A DNA stretch of 64,000 nucleotides, taken from positions 1 through 64,000 of the forward strand of contig NZ_ABEA03000091.1 of assembly GCF_000171235.2 (NCBI RefSeq), given 5' to 3'. This DNA is from Geminisphaera colitermitum TAV2. GTDB lineage: Bacteria > Verrucomicrobiota > Verrucomicrobiia > Opitutales > Opitutaceae. How positions within the stretch are numbered: position 1 is the first letter of the stretch; the number at the start of each line of letters is the position of its first letter. The translations under genes and the position numbers were made by a program. Below the pieces are notes generated by a model that was given only the letters and a program-made list of their open reading frames with translations, had not been told where the DNA came from and did no database searches. Below are positions 55,520 to 63,017 of this stretch, piece after piece.

Positions 55520-56257
55520 TTATCGAACTGCGCCAGCCAGTGGCGCCAGTGGTTCCACTGTCGAGGGTTCCGTCATATCCGGCATCGGAGGCGGCTCGAC
55601 CGGCACAAGGGCGGAAGTCCGAAGAGCGACAAATGAATAAAACCGCTCCGCCCGGCTTTGGAAAACCGTTTCCTCCTCGAACGGCCATGAATGCGGCGGC
55701 TCAGGCGCAAAGCTGCCGCCGGGCAACGCCCAGCAGGGGTGATTCATCACAACCTGGCTGGCGTAGCGGAAATAAGGTTCGTGATCCGTGCGGAAACAAA
55801 ACTCCGTGCCCGCAACGGATCGAGCCGCCAGGGCGCTCATCAGGGCAGGTTGCGCCACCCGGTGTTTCCAGTGACGACGCTTCGGCCAGGGATCGGAAAA
55901 CAACAACCAGATCCGCGTCAGGCGGACATGAATGCCATCGGCGGCGAGAGCCTCCAGCGCTTCCATGAAGAGAGCGGCCTCGGCCTGAATCCAAGCGATG
56001 TTGCGCAGTCCCGCGCGGTCGGATTTACGACCCGCGCGCTCCAGCCGGTCACGCAGCAAATCGATGCCAATGCAAAGCTCATGAGGATGCGCCGCCGCGT
56101 AAGCCGCGAGAAAATGTCCATGACCACACCCGATTTCGAGCGTGACGCGTTCGTACGCGGCAGCGCCTCCCCCCCCCCCTGCCAGCAACGGAGCGAGACG
56201 TTCGCGCACGCCGGCAATGCGCTGCGCACGGATGGAGTTGACTTGTTCCAACGACAT
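55520..56257 (-). CDS. trmB: tRNA (guanine-N7)-methyltransferase
   Basis: Methylates G46 in the variable loop of tRNAs using S-adenosylmethionine. The SAM-binding motif is LEIGCGHGHFLAAYA, followed by IGIDLLRDRLERA and the family block LLFSDPWPKRRHWKHR. The 245-residue length is normal. A C11 tract (56169-56179) codes for GGGGG in frame between the first helix and the SAM site; a slip there would truncate the enzyme. The ATG at 56257 is preferred over a longer frame with an unlikely N-terminus. Divergent from the hibernation factor gene. Confidence 0.92.
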   Translation of the reverse strand: MSLEQVNSIRAQRIAGVRERLAPLLAGGGGGAAAYERVTLEIGCGHGHFLAAYAAAHPHELCIGIDLLRDRLERAGRKSDRAGLRNIAWIQAEAALFMEALEALAADGIHVRLTRIWLLFSDPWPKRRHWKHRVAQPALMSALAARSVAGTEFCFRTDHEPYFRYASQVVMNHPCWALPGGSFAPEPPHSWPFEEETVFQSRAERFYSFVALRTSALVPVEPPPMPDMTEPSTVEPLAPLAGAVR

Positions 56258-56409
56258 AGCCCGCGCGGTGTGCCGGGTTGCCCGGGCCGCATCAATCCGA
56301 AAACACCGCCCCCGCCAGCCTCCCCCCTCCCCTGCCCCACCCGCCGCTGGTCCCAAATTTATGCGCCAGCCACCGGCATTTTGCTGGAACTAATTCCCAC
56401 GAACTGGTG

Positions 56410-56415
56410 TATAAT
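56410..56415 (+). promoter_or_regulatory. TATAAT box just ahead of hpf
   Basis: A consensus minus-10 hexamer ends eight bases before the ATG at 56424. Transcription would start within a base or two of the start codon, predicting a leaderless or nearly leaderless mRNA. No good minus-35 box is seen. Confidence 0.45.
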
Positions 56416-56423
56416 ACCGCCGT

Positions 56424-56804
56424 ATGCCAAACACCCCAGCTATCCAAGTCGGCCCGAAGCTTCTGCTTCGGGGTGTTCACCTAAACCTCACCGACGCCAT
56501 GAAGGCGTCCATCGAGGGAATGGTGGAAAGGTTGGTAAGACACGAGCCGCGCATTGATCGCATCCGCATTGATGTCGAGCTCGACCGCGTTCACAGCGGT
56601 CCACAAATGTTCAACGCCAAAGGCATCATCGAACTGCGCGGACCCGATATGATCGCGTCCGTCTCCTCGGAGGATGCCTACAAGTCGGTGCATCTCCTCA
56701 TCGAGAAACTCGACCGCATGATCCGCAAGCGAGACAGCGCCCTCAAGGGCCGCCGTCACGCCGACGAACCGCTGGCCGTGATTGCCGCCGCGCCGGACGA
56801 GTAG
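56424..56804 (+). CDS. hpf: short ribosome hibernation promoting factor
   Basis: A 126-residue protein of the HPF/RaiA family, which binds the 30S decoding site and inactivates ribosomes in stationary phase. The fold order is visible: LLLRGVHLNLTDAMKASIEGMV, RIRIDVELDRV, FNAKGIIELRGPDMIASVSS, EDAYKSVHLLIEKLDRMIRK. The C-terminal dimerisation domain of long HPF is missing, so it is a short form. A strong terminator follows at 56908. Confidence 0.88.
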   Translation: MPNTPAIQVGPKLLLRGVHLNLTDAMKASIEGMVERLVRHEPRIDRIRIDVELDRVHSGPQMFNAKGIIELRGPDMIASVSSEDAYKSVHLLIEKLDRMIRKRDSALKGRRHADEPLAVIAAAPDE

Positions 56805-56907
56805 GCAACAAAACTCCCTCCGCCGCGAGAGGTCAGACGTCCGGTTCATTCGCTCCAATTCGTCTTTTTTAGACGGACTGAGCCGAACCAAACCAAAACC
56901 GCCCGCA

Positions 56908-56939
56908 AACCCTGCGCCTGATTGCGCAGGGTTTTTTTT
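56908..56939 (+). terminator. intrinsic terminator after hpf
   Basis: Stem AACCCTGCGC / GCGCAGGGTT, six-base loop CTGATT, then an uninterrupted T run. It sits 100 bases past the hpf stop. Confidence 0.85.
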
Positions 56940-57064
56940 GTGGTTGTGGATGCGAGCAACGCGGAAAATCGCTCAACAAAAAGCGGTGGACGTCTTTGGT
57001 GGACGCAGGCATTGCATTGCGCGGAAAAAGTCTTTCTCGTCGCGCGGTTCATTTGCATGGCATC

Positions 57065-57140
57065 GGGCCTTTAGCTCAACGGTCAGAGCAGGGGACTCAT
57101 AATCCCTTGGTTGCGGGTTCGAATCCCGCAGGGCCCACCA
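57065..57140 (+). tRNA. tRNA-Met(CAT)
   Basis: 76 bases folding as a full cloverleaf. Acceptor stem GGGCCTT / AGGGCCC, D arm GCTC / GAGC, anticodon stem GGGGA / TCCCT with loop CTCATAA (anticodon CAT), T arm GCGGG / CCCGC with TTCGAAT, and encoded CCA at 57138-57140. A CAT anticodon fits elongator Met. Lysidine-modified Ile2 cannot be ruled out, and the initiator is unlikely because the first acceptor pair is matched. Confidence 0.95.
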
Positions 57141-57173
57141 TCTTGATAGTCAATGAATTAACCAATATTTTCT

Positions 57174-57427
57174 GGTTCTTCGACATTTTCAGTGGTTCGA
57201 CATGGAGTGCGGCGATTCATCGCCGCTTTAGACGGGTCGTTTTAACGGCCCGCCCTCCCGCCTTTCGCCCTGCTTCCTCCCGCTTCCGGTGCGTTCTTTG
57301 CAAGACGGTAGAGTGGGTGCAAGAGGGGAAGGCGAGGCGACGTGATTAATCACGTCGTCCAAAGCGGCGATGAATCGCCGCACTCCATAGCGCAATCCTG
57401 TCTTCCCACTGAAAACGTCGAAGAACC
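57174..57427. repeat. nested inverted repeat element (family C) beside tRNA
   Basis: Outer arms 57174-57195 and 57406-57427 (GGTTCTTCGACATTTTCAG...) pair with one mismatch. Inside, arms 57204-57234 and 57356-57386 (GGAGTGCGGCGATTCATCGC...) form the family C repeat, also present at 59316-59449. Two more palindromes lie in the core (ACGTGATTAATCACGT at 57340-57355). No gene is seen in the element. Confidence 0.85.
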
Positions 57428-57680
57428 TATTTTCTCTTCGATTTTTGAGGGCATATTTTTTTGACTGTCCCGTTACTGTCCCGTTTTTTGAACACTGTTC
57501 CGGTAGCCTTCCTTTATCCGTGGCATGAGAGGAATTCTTGCCTGCTTGGATGAGAATGCGGAGGGATTGGTCGTTTCTTACCTTGAGTCCGAGATCGCAA
57601 AGAAAAAATCGAAATGTGCTCCCTCACCACCTCTCTCTGGGACTAAACAGTTTCTTCGGCCGCCGCGCAGTCGCTCTATG

Positions 57681-59246
57681 TCACGCGAGCGCCTCGGCCA
57701 GCGCGTCAACGAGTTCGTCCGCCGGTTCGCAGCCGATGCAGAGACGGAACAATCCCACGGGAATGCCGGCGGCGGCGAGCTGCGCGCGACCTGATTCGGA
57801 GGTCACGAGGTCGTAGTGCGCGAGGTAGATGAACGGCGAGATGAGCGTCGTCTTCATGCCAAAGCTCGGCCCCTTGGCGAAGCGCACACGGTCGTAAAAC
57901 TGTTCGAGCGGGATGTGCGGCTTGAGCGTGAAACTGACCATGCCCCCGACCGACTGCGGCGTGCGCGCGATGGCGGCGTAATGGGCGCCGGAATCCCCCC
58001 CCCCCCCCCCCTGCCGGACGCCGGATTCCATCTCGTATTGTCCTGTCCAATACACGCGATCCACCGCCGGGTGTGTTTTAAGAAATTCGACGATACGCGG
58101 TGCGGTCCGGTTGATCTGCGCGATCACCTCCGGCGTGTCGCCAATCTGCGCGGCGAGGCGGGCGATGTCGCGCGGATACACCGGCTCCAGCGTCTCTGGC
58201 AGCGCGTCACGAAACGCCGCCGCGTGCGGATGCCCGGCGTTCACAACGACCGCTCCCATCAACACGTCGCCCTCGCTCGCGGTGTATTTGGTGAGGGATT
58301 GCACAACGACATCCGCGTGCGGGAGCACGTTGAGGTTGAGCGGAGACACGACGCTGGTGTCGAGGACGAGGAGCGCGCCATGCTCGCGGCAAAGCGCGGC
58401 GAGGGCAGACACGTCGGGCGTCTGCACAAGCGGGTTGGTCGGCACTTCGGCAAAGACGCCGGCAATGGCGGCGCCTTCGCGGGCAAAGAGTTCACGGAGC
58501 GCGACGAGGTTGGCGGCGTCGTGGATCGTGATGTGTTCGCCGGGCGCGGCGGTGTGGTGTTTTTCGAGCAGCGCGATGGTGTCGAGGTAGAGCCAGCCGA
58601 GTTGCACCCACTTGCGCCGGGCGGGGTTGCGGGCGCGCTGGAGTCGTGTGGCAACGGTCAGCGTGGCGTGGATGGCATTCATACCGCTGGGAGCAATAAA
58701 AACGTCGTCCGGTTCACCGCCGTAATAACCGGCCAGCGTGTTGATCACATGCCGCTCCGCGCCCGGGCCGGTGATAACCGCCTCGGGTTCGATGGCGGGC
58801 AGCACACCCTCGCGGACCAGATAGTCCTCGGCAGCGCGCGAAGAGAGGAAGGTGCCGGTGTTTTGTAAAAATGTCTTGGCGCGGCGGCTCAACTCTGGCT
58901 CGCGGTCGCGCGGCACAAGCACGCCCGGCAGAGGCGCGTCGGAGAGGAGCGTGGCTCGCGGATCAGCGAGGTGGTCAATTAACGCGGTGGCGGCGCAAAG
59001 CGAAGTGGCGAGCCAGACATCATGCGTGGTGTCTCCGCGTTGCGCCATCAGGTGCGCGGCGGCGCGGCGAATGAGCGGGTGAACGACAAAGCGCGGGTAG
59101 CCGGAGGTCATGCGCGCCACGACGTCGGAGTGTTTTTCCTCGTAACCGATGACCGCGCGCATCGTGGGCAGGCTGCAAGAGACGCCGTGGAGGCGGTCGG
59201 GAATGCGCTGGCCCAGTGGCAGGTGCGTGAGAGTCGTCGTTGGCAT
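57681..59246 (-). CDS. cystathionine gamma-synthase-like PLP enzyme, extended form
   Basis: A 521-residue enzyme of the Cys/Met metabolism PLP family. The PLP Lys is in VVQSLTKYTASEGD, preceded by ALLVLDTSVVSPL with the cofactor Asp, and the end GLFRLCIGCEPADELVDALA is typical. It is about 130 residues longer than usual bacterial MetB because of an N-terminal region (ARMTSGYPRFVVHPLIRR). This layout resembles fungal cystathionine gamma-synthases. A C17 tract (57995-58011) encodes GGGGG in frame in the C-terminal domain. A role in transsulfuration or sulfhydrylation is likely; the exact reaction is uncertain. Confidence 0.85.
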   Translation of the reverse strand: MPTTTLTHLPLGQRIPDRLHGVSCSLPTMRAVIGYEEKHSDVVARMTSGYPRFVVHPLIRRAAAHLMAQRGDTTHDVWLATSLCAATALIDHLADPRATLLSDAPLPGVLVPRDREPELSRRAKTFLQNTGTFLSSRAAEDYLVREGVLPAIEPEAVITGPGAERHVINTLAGYYGGEPDDVFIAPSGMNAIHATLTVATRLQRARNPARRKWVQLGWLYLDTIALLEKHHTAAPGEHITIHDAANLVALRELFAREGAAIAGVFAEVPTNPLVQTPDVSALAALCREHGALLVLDTSVVSPLNLNVLPHADVVVQSLTKYTASEGDVLMGAVVVNAGHPHAAAFRDALPETLEPVYPRDIARLAAQIGDTPEVIAQINRTAPRIVEFLKTHPAVDRVYWTGQYEMESGVRQGGGGGDSGAHYAAIARTPQSVGGMVSFTLKPHIPLEQFYDRVRFAKGPSFGMKTTLISPFIYLAHYDLVTSESGRAQLAAAGIPVGLFRLCIGCEPADELVDALAEALA

Positions 59247-59315
59247 GGCGTGGTGTTGCGGAAAAAGGGAGCGATTTTGCCGGGGCGCGGCGCGGCTGGC
59301 AACTGCGCGATTCTT

Positions 59316-59449
59316 GGAGTGCGGTGATTAATCACCGCTTTGGACGACGCGATTTATCGCGTCGCCCTGCGGCGGCGGGGGGAGGAGGGGCGGAACAGGG
59401 GCGGACCGTTAAAACGGCCCGTCAAAGCGGCGATGAATCGCCGCACTCC
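59316..59449. repeat. REP-like family C element
   Basis: Arms start GGAGTGCGGTGATTAATCAC and end with the complementary GGCGATGAATCGCCGCACTC, enclosing smaller palindromes. It is a second copy of the inner repeat at 57204-57386. It separates two divergent genes. Confidence 0.85.
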
Positions 59450-59541
59450 ATACTTAACAGCACATTGGGACGCATCCTGTCCGGCCTCCAAGCAACGTTG
59501 AAACTTGAAACCGCCCCGCCGTCCCGTGAGTTTGCGCCGCG

Positions 59542-60321
59542 ATGAAACTTGTTTCCTGGAACGTCAACGGCGTGCGCGCCGTCCTGCAAAAAGGCCTGCT
59601 CGACTACATTGCCGCTTCCGGCGCCGACGCGATTTGTTTGCAGGAAACGAAGTGCCAGCCCGGTGACGTGCAGCATGTGGAGTGGCCCGCCGGGTACACC
59701 GCGCACTGGAACGCCGCGCAGAAGAGAGGTTACAGTGGCACCGCGATTTTCACGCGCATGGGCGCGGGAAGTTCTCCGGCCCTGACTCCGCTGGCCGTGA
59801 CCGCCGGCATCGGACGCGACGAACATGACACCGAAGGGCGCGTGCTGACGGCGGAGTTCCCGGATTTTTATCTGGTCAATGCCTACGTGCCCAACGCCCA
59901 GCCCGAACTCGCGCGCCTGCCGTATCGCCAGCGCTGGGACGCTGATTTTCTCGCCTACCTGCGCGGACTCGAAACGCGCAAGCCGGTCGTCATGTGCGGC
60001 GACCTTAACGTCGCGCACGAGGAGATCGACCTGGCGCGCCCGAAGGAAAACGTGGGCAATCCCGGTTTCAGCAACGAGGAGCGCGCCGGGTTCCGCGAGT
60101 TCCTGCGTGCTGGTTTTTTGGATACATTTCGAGAATTCGAAAAAGGCCCCGGCCATTACTCATGGTGGAGCTACCGCGCCGGCGCGCGCGGCAAAAACGT
60201 CGGGTGGCGCATCGACTATTTCCTCGCCTCCGCCTCGCTGCGCCCGCGCCTGAAGCGCGCCTGGATCGAGCCAGCCGTCATGGGCAGCGACCACTGCCCG
60301 ATAGGACTGGAACTGGCCTGA
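59542..60321 (+). CDS. xth: exodeoxyribonuclease III
   Basis: A 259-residue DNA repair enzyme that cleaves at abasic sites and has 3' phosphodiesterase activity. Catalytic blocks in order: KLVSWNVNGVRAVL (Asn), ICLQETKCQ (metal Glu), YLVNAYVPNAQP (Tyr/Asn), VVMCGDLNVAHEEIDLARPK (Asp, Asn) and MGSDHCPIGLEL (Asp, His). The ATG at 59542 is the normal start. A C19 tract follows the stop by five bases. Confidence 0.96.
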   Translation: MKLVSWNVNGVRAVLQKGLLDYIAASGADAICLQETKCQPGDVQHVEWPAGYTAHWNAAQKRGYSGTAIFTRMGAGSSPALTPLAVTAGIGRDEHDTEGRVLTAEFPDFYLVNAYVPNAQPELARLPYRQRWDADFLAYLRGLETRKPVVMCGDLNVAHEEIDLARPKENVGNPGFSNEERAGFREFLRAGFLDTFREFEKGPGHYSWWSYRAGARGKNVGWRIDYFLASASLRPRLKRAWIEPAVMGSDHCPIGLELA

Positions 60322-60326
60322 CGCCT

Positions 60327-60345
60327 CCCCCCCCCCCCCCCCCCC
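60327..60345 (+). repeat. C19 tract, longest in the window
   Basis: Nineteen C, six bases past the xth stop and 76 bases upstream of the esterase-like start. Confidence 0.95.
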
Positions 60346-60421
60346 TCGCCGAACTTTCACTCTATCATTAGAGTTCGCCTGTTTTTGCCTCTGCGGGAGA
60401 GAGACACTTCGTTTCCCTCCT

Positions 60422-61738
60422 ATGAAATCCCGCATCCGCGCCCTCCTGTTGCTCCCGCTATTCTTCACCCTCAGTGCCGTCCTTGGCTTTGCAGGCGACC
60501 TGCTGCTCCTCGGCAAAAACGACAAACCAACGCCATTTTATGCACCCGGCGAGAAAATGACCTTTGAAATCCGTCTCCAACAAGACGGCAAACCCGTCAC
60601 CGGGACACGCCTCTCGTGGACACGCACCGGCGATGACGGACTCACCGAAAAAGGCGAAGCCCTCTCCACCGCTGAACCGCTCGTCATCACCACCTCGACC
60701 GATAAGCCCGGCTTCGTCCGCATCCTCGTCAAGGCCCTTGATGCCGACGGCAAAATCATCCTCAACGGCAACGACAAAAAAAAGAAAGTCGCCTTCGACG
60801 GCGGCGCCGGCGTGCAGCCGGAAAAACTGACGAGCATACCCGAACCCGCCGACTTCGACGCCTGGTGGGCGAAACAAAAAGCCAAACTCGCCAAAATCCC
60901 CCTCACGGTTCTCGAACAAAAGCCGCTTCCCGAAACCCATCCCAACGTTGAAACCTTCGACATCAAAGTCGCCTGCACCGGTCCCATCCTTGCCGGCGAC
61001 TCCGCCCCCAAGCCCGTCTCGGGCTATTTCAGCAAAACGAAAAATGCCGCGCCCAAGTCCGCCGCCGCTTTCGTCAAATTTCACGGATACGGCAAACGCT
61101 CCGCCATCCGCCGCGACGAGGACGCCAACGATCCCGCCAATCCCAAACTCGTCCTCGATATCAATGCCCACGGCATCGAGAACGGACAACCCGCTGAATT
61201 CTACGCCAACTTGAGCGAGACCACGCTCAAGAATTATGCTTTCAACAAGCAGGAAAACGCCACTCCTGAGACCGCCTACTTTTATGGCATCGCCCTTCGA
61301 GCCCTGCGCGCGCTTGAGTTCATCAAATCGCAACCCGAGTGGGACGGCAAAAACCTCACCGTCACCGGCGGAAGTCAGGGCGGATTTCAGGCCCTCCTCG
61401 TCGCCGGGCTCGATCCCGACGTCACCCGTTGCACCGCCGGCAAACCTTGGGTTTGCGACCTCGGCGGCATAACGATCAACCGGCTCAAAGGCTGGCGTCC
61501 CGACTACACGCGCGCGCTCGACTACTTCGACCCGGTCAACCACGCCAAACGTATCCGCGCCGACACCTATATTACCTCCGGTCTTGGCGATTACGTTTGC
61601 CCGCCCTCCGGCGTCACCGTGCTCTATAACAACATTCCGGATACAACCTCCAAGCGCATCGAATACATCCAAGGCGCCACCCACCGGCGATATCCCTCCT
61701 CGCTCAATCCGGTGAAGTTTGTAGTTAAAAACAAATGA
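60422..61738 (+). CDS. secreted acetyl xylan esterase-like enzyme (AXE1/CE7-like)
   Basis: A 438-residue exported protein. The signal peptide (LLLLPLFFTLSAVLGFAG) is followed by a beta domain and then EPADFDAWWAKQKAKL, the typical lead-in to the AXE1 domain. The nucleophile is in VTGGSQGGFQ near residue 317, the Asp in TSGLGDYVCPPSG and the His in QGATHRRYP, so the triad is complete, although the final block differs from the usual PGHEG. It removes acetyl groups from xylan or sugars. It starts the rightmost cassette with a pseudopilin downstream. Confidence 0.87.
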   Translation: MKSRIRALLLLPLFFTLSAVLGFAGDLLLLGKNDKPTPFYAPGEKMTFEIRLQQDGKPVTGTRLSWTRTGDDGLTEKGEALSTAEPLVITTSTDKPGFVRILVKALDADGKIILNGNDKKKKVAFDGGAGVQPEKLTSIPEPADFDAWWAKQKAKLAKIPLTVLEQKPLPETHPNVETFDIKVACTGPILAGDSAPKPVSGYFSKTKNAAPKSAAAFVKFHGYGKRSAIRRDEDANDPANPKLVLDINAHGIENGQPAEFYANLSETTLKNYAFNKQENATPETAYFYGIALRALRALEFIKSQPEWDGKNLTVTGGSQGGFQALLVAGLDPDVTRCTAGKPWVCDLGGITINRLKGWRPDYTRALDYFDPVNHAKRIRADTYITSGLGDYVCPPSGVTVLYNNIPDTTSKRIEYIQGATHRRYPSSLNPVKFVVKNK

Positions 61739-61744
61739 CATTCG

Positions 61745-61754
61745 CCCCCCCCCC
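61745..61754 (+). repeat. C10 tract after esterase
   Basis: Ten C, seven bases past the stop codon of the esterase-like gene. Confidence 0.95.
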
Positions 61755-61818
61755 TCCTTCGCCGCCAGCAATCACCGCGGCATCGGCACGGGCGCGCCGC
61801 TGTAACCATCACCTACCT

Positions 61819-61922
61819 GGTAGGGAGGCCTCTCCGAGGCCTCCGCCGTGCGTAGTGTGAGAATGCGAAACTCGTAGGTGATTGGAGCGTGGTTTCGGAG
61901 GCCTCGGAGAGGCCTCCCTACC
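61819..61922. repeat. REP-like family B element, second copy
   Basis: Arms 61819-61844 and 61897-61922 are the same 26-bp sequences as at 28142-28241, perfectly paired. The 52-base spacer matches the reverse complement of the first copy in its middle (TTGGAGCGTGGT). It lies between the esterase and pseudopilin genes. Confidence 0.9.
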
Positions 61923-62048
61923 GTTACGACAACGGCTACAATCGGTGGCCATAAGGTTACTCTACCATTAGAGTATCCATGCTTTTGACCCTGCGAGGGG
62001 GGATGCCTACTGGTGTCATTCAGTATTACGCCCACCTCTTTCCCCTTC

Positions 62049-62810
62049 ATGAAAACTGCTTTCTCATCAGACTCATCCCGCGTTCGCGAGCATTCAGGTT
62101 TCACGCTGATCGAACTGCTGACCGTCATCGCTATCATCGGCATTTTGGCGGCAATCATCATCCCCACCGTTGGTCGCGTGCGGGAGTCCGCGCGCGCCGC
62201 GCAATGTCTTTCCAATCTCCGCCAGATAGGCATGGCCATCACCGCCTGCGCCTACGACGAGAAAATGCGTTACCCGTTCGGATTGGACAACAGGAACAAC
62301 GCGGACATCCGCTGGCACAATTTCATCTACGCCTATCTCGCCATTCCCAAAGGCTCCTCCGACAAAACCCGCTCAATCCCGCTGCTCTTTTGCCAACAGG
62401 AAAAAACCAAGGCGGTCGACACCGGCAAAGGTTCCAACTATATTGCCAATCCGCACCTCATGCCCGAGCAAAAGAATGACAACCCCAGCGCGCGCCGTCC
62501 GATGTCCGCCGTGCAACGTCCCAGCCAGGTCATTCTCGTGGCGGACGGAGCGGTCAGCCAAATCACGTCAATGCTCGGCCGTACACGTTGGGGATTCACC
62601 AAGCAAGAGGGCTGGGACAAGGAAGGCGCGGAAAAAGCCGAAACCATTTCCCCCAACACGGAAAAAAACGGCGACCCCACCGACAACGACTTCAACTACC
62701 GTCTCAGTTGGCGGCACAACGGCAAGACGCAGGCCGTCTTTGCCGACGGCCACGCCGCCGCCCTCGCCGAAGGCCAACTGCGTTACAAACACTTCCGCAC
62801 CGACTACTGA
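62049..62810 (+). CDS. type II secretion-like pseudopilin (cassette 5)
   Basis: A 253-residue prepilin-like protein from the ATG at 62049. Leader [17 protein letters not shown], then [19 protein letters not shown] with conserved Glu5 and KVRES-like [19 protein letters not shown]. The C-terminus has [17 protein letters not shown], an exact H-X9-DG motif. It follows the acetyl esterase on the plus strand and converges on the LacI-type regulator, completing a cassette, though no PEP-CTERM gene is visible here. A PEP-CTERM gene may lie beyond the right edge. Confidence 0.88.
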   Translation: MKTAFSSDSSRVREHSGFTLIELLTVIAIIGILAAIIIPTVGRVRESARAAQCLSNLRQIGMAITACAYDEKMRYPFGLDNRNNADIRWHNFIYAYLAIPKGSSDKTRSIPLLFCQQEKTKAVDTGKGSNYIANPHLMPEQKNDNPSARRPMSAVQRPSQVILVADGAVSQITSMLGRTRWGFTKQEGWDKEGAEKAETISPNTEKNGDPTDNDFNYRLSWRHNGKTQAVFADGHAAALAEGQLRYKHFRTDY

Positions 62811-62848
62811 GTGCGGGGAGTAACAGTGGCGCGGGCGTCCCGCCTGCC

Positions 62849-62930
62849 GTAGGGGCGTCGCTTGCGACGCCCGCGTCTGCCGGACGGAGCACACTTGCAA
62901 ATTCGCGGGCTTCGCAAGCGAAGCCCCTAC
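62849..62930. repeat. REP-like family A element, second full copy
   Basis: 82 bp, the reverse orientation of the copy at 48096-48177 with very few differences. It lies between the convergent pseudopilin and LacI-type genes and is bordered by a GGCGCGGGCGTCCCGC unit (62828-62843). Confidence 0.88.
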
Positions 62931-62995
62931 GTATGGCGCGGACCTCCCGCCCGCTAACGACGCACAACGTCCTCTCCTCTCCCCTCCCCTCCCCT

Positions 62996-63005
62996 CCCCC
63001 CCCCC
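62996..63005. repeat. C10 tract after CCCCT repeats
   Basis: Ten C at the end of a pyrimidine run made of short CTCCC-type units from about 62970. It lies 12 bases past the LacI-type stop. Confidence 0.95.
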
Positions 63006-63017
63006 GTCGCGTTCCCC

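Noticed and set aside
57065-57680. Integrated element at the tRNA-Met 3' end
   Set aside because: No integrase, no duplicate of the tRNA end and no phage gene; only inverted repeats are present.
57525-57816. Plus-strand frames over the end of the PLP enzyme gene
   Set aside because: They overlap the conserved C-terminus of the enzyme on the other strand and show no domain.
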